A stretch of 64,000 bases of DNA from Panopea generosa (taxonomy: Eukaryota > Mollusca > Bivalvia > Adapedonta > Hiatellidae): contig CM055899.1 of NCBI GenBank assembly GCA_029582155.1, forward strand, positions 58,321,349-58,385,348. Reading direction: 5' to 3'. Numbering within the stretch: position 1 is the first letter of the stretch; every line of letters begins with the position of its first letter. Below the pieces are notes generated by a model. That model worked only from the letters and a program-made list of their open reading frames with translations. It had not been told where the DNA came from and made no database searches. A program made the translations under genes and the position numbers. Below are positions 61,877-64,000 of the stretch, in pieces.

Positions 61877-61999
61877 GTATATAATATATATATATATATA
61901 TATAATATATATATATGTTATATCTGGCAATGCGAAATTAAGTTAAAACATATATGCATGAAAATATTCATATTCATCATTATTATTACTATCGTTATC

Positions 62000-62055
<56 letters not shown>
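61877..62055. repeat. (TA)n and (TTA)n tracts at the inner end of the right arm
   Basis: A TA run at 61877-61917 and a TTA run at 61977-62055. The TTA run pairs with the TAA-rich end of the left arm at 60150-60200. Confidence 0.9.
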
Positions 62056-62056
<1 letters not shown>

Positions 62057-62059
62057 CAA

Positions 62060-63170
62060 TATGGCAGCTAACTCTATATGCTAGATATAGCAATGCAATA
62101 TAATATTCTAGTTATATCCTGGCAGTACAATAAGTTAGGTAACACACTTTGCTTGTTTATAACAAAGCAATACGGTATACTACATCTAGTTATGTATCAC
62201 ATGTATAACTACCATACAATAACGCAGTGTGTTAGAATTAGCAATGTACCAGCTATAGTCATGTACAACGTGAGTTATATATAGCAACGTTTGTCAGGAT
62301 GATAAATATAGCAATGTAACACAGTATGCTAGACAAATGAACGTAAATGTAAAACAGTGTACTTGATATAGCCATGTAACAAAGTATGCTAGATATAACA
62401 ATGTAACAGTGTACCAAATGTAATACAGTGTGCTAAATATAGCAATGTAACACAGAATGTTACAATAACAAAGTAACACAATGTACTAGATATAACCATG
62501 TAATACAATGTGCTGGATAAAGCTATGTAACACAGTTTTATAGATATAACAATGTAATACAGTCTGCCACACTGTTAATATAACGTAATGGACTAGTTAT
62601 ATTCGTGCAGCGCGGTGTCGCAGATATAGCAATGTAACACAGCGTGCTACAATTAGCATTATAACACCGTATGCTATAATAGCAATGTAACAATGTTTGC
62701 TAGATATATCCGTATAACACGGTGTGCCAGATATAGCTATGTAACACAGTGTTCTAAATATCACAATGTAACCAAGTATCAATATTACACAGTGTACTAG
62801 ATATATCCGTGTAACACGTAATCGACGATAAAGAAAGCAATGTAACATAGTGAGCTAGATATAGCCATAAAATGCAGTTTGCTAGTTGTAACGATGTAAT
62901 AGTGTATCAGATGAAACCAATGTGCTAGTTATGGCAATGTAAATCAGTGAGCAAGATATATAAATGTAATACAATGTGATATTATATAGCAATGTAACAC
63001 TGTATGCTACATTAGTAATGTAACACAGTGTGCTAGATATAGCAAAGTAACATGGTGTACCGCACATAGAAATGTAACACAGTGTGTTACATAAACCAGT
63101 GTAACATAGTATGCTGCAAAAGCAATGCAACAAGGTGTACTGGAGTATAGCCATGTAACACACTGTGCCA
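62060..63170 (-). repeat. 27-bp minisatellite family C, right arm, about 41 copies
   Basis: The reverse complement of 58872-60155, with GATATAGCAATGTAACACAG as the plus-strand form. It is shorter by about 150 bp than the left arm owing to an internal deletion. Confidence 0.9.
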
Positions 63171-63354
63171 GATAAACCTGTGACTTAATTACTTAATTGT
63201 TTATCTGTCTCTGGTGTGTTTTGTACAGCTATGTTTTGTCAAATGTTATCGTGTTAATTTGTTTTGTAAATATAACACTCGTAAACAAACATACATCACG
63301 ATTCGTAGACTTTATTTGATTTTGCGTCGCTAGATATATAAATATGAAAATATT

Positions 63355-64000
63355 TTTTTCTGCTATTCTGCTGTTCTGCTGGAAATATGAATTATTATTT
63401 TTTAGTATATCGCTATTTTGCTTAAGACACTGAACAAGAAGTTGGAAAATTGTGCAGAGAAATAAATCCGGCATATAATTGTTAGTTTGAACGTGAAAAA
63501 TTAGAATTTCTATTTGGTGAAATGAGAAAAGGTTCCCCTTTAACTTCCGGATAGTTATTGTTTGTAAAAAAAAAAAAGTTCTAAACATTCCTGCATGTTT
63601 ATGTATGAAAGCGAACTTAATTCAATGATAAAAAAAAAATATCTTTCATTTTTTTCCACTTTTCTCACTCTCGCGGAATGAGCATTCTGGCAAAATGAAC
63701 CGTTTTTCGTGAATAACTCGTCAGCGGATCATTTCCGCTGATCAAGTAATGAACCAAAAAGTTAGATAAAGTAGTTGGCGAGCGAAATACGTCAGGCAAA
63801 ATGTGAAGTGATGAAAAACTCTCATTTTCATTTTGCTGGAACGGGTTGAACACGTGTACAAGTATCGTTTGTAATTTTAGCTGAACACAGTATGAACAAA
63901 AAATGTGTAAAATGGTACATGGACTTGAACTCGTCTAATAATTGTTAGTTTGAAGTTAAATTCGGTGATAAAATGAGTATTTTCCTTTTGGTGAAATGAG
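63355..64000 (+). repeat. Element E, downstream copy (runs off window)
   Basis: TTCTGCTATTCTGCTGTTC, TATTTTGCTTAAGACACTG and GGTGAAATGAGAAAAGGTTC match the E copy in the C1q intron in order and orientation. The copy is cut by the window end. Confidence 0.8.

Larger units (their letters stand above)
58729..63335. mobile_element. Foldback-like element with 1.3-1.4-kb inverted arms
   Basis: The left arm (58729-60200) and the right arm (61965-63335) are reverse complements at roughly 85-90 % identity by eye. CGACGCAAAATAAAATAAAG at 58732 pairs with CTTTATTTGATTTTGCGTCG near 63310, and GCCATATTGTATAATAATAA-type text closes the inner ends. Each arm has an outer unique part of about 140 bp, then a long 27-bp tandem array, then a TAA/TTA tract. 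The loop is about 1.76 kb. The architecture is that of foldback elements (FB/Galileo/TU type), but no transposase is visible and no target duplication was found. Confidence 0.75.

Overview
This is a eukaryotic, AT-rich, repeat-dominated window, most likely from a bivalve mollusc. The evidence is one intron-containing gene for a secreted coiled-coil plus C1q-domain protein (a family greatly expanded in bivalves), several different tRNA-derived SINE families, a decayed non-LTR retrotransposon, and no prokaryotic gene organisation. The species call is inference. Roughly 40 % of the window is minisatellite, so most long open frames here (on both strands and in several frames at once) are by-products of repeat units whose length is a multiple of three, not proteins.

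Layout. 0.8-9.5 kb: an 8.1-kb block built from two unequal copies of one unit lies inside a 180-bp tandem repeat. Each unit carries a 27-bp minisatellite (family A), tRNA-like elements and a 460-bp insertion with a 6-bp target duplication. 9.8-10.6 kb: a degenerate 220-250 bp tandem repeat. 11.3-12.2 kb: the 3' part of a dead LINE reverse-transcriptase gene, broken inside its C-terminal cysteine motif by a 7.6-kb family A array in the opposite orientation (12.2-19.9 kb) with higher-order structure. 22.9-27.4 kb: an 83-copy 55-bp array. 29.7-33.4 kb: a 27-bp array (family B) with two palindromes per unit. 34.6-39.0 kb: a SINE whose tRNA-like head has been amplified in place to about 73 copies of 57 bp, each with a perfect polymerase III box A, the whole flanked by a 7-bp direct repeat. 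39-49 kb: mostly unique non-coding DNA with SINEs and small repeats. 49-51.4 kb: a 101-bp and a 30-bp array.

55.3-58.4 kb holds the only confident gene, a two-exon C1q-domain gene with a 2.2-kb phase-1 intron full of repeats that recur downstream. 58.7-63.3 kb is a giant foldback structure: two inverted arms of about 1.4 kb made of a third 27-bp repeat (family C), around a loop that contains a separate 379-bp element with 80-bp terminal inverted repeats. The downstream repeats match those in the C1q intron, so the right end of the window was shaped by local duplication.

There is no pathway or operon to reconstruct. The interest lies in how minisatellites arise inside mobile elements: A-box array, foldback arms, and tandem [module + minisatellite] units. 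Copy numbers and boundaries were read by eye and are approximate.
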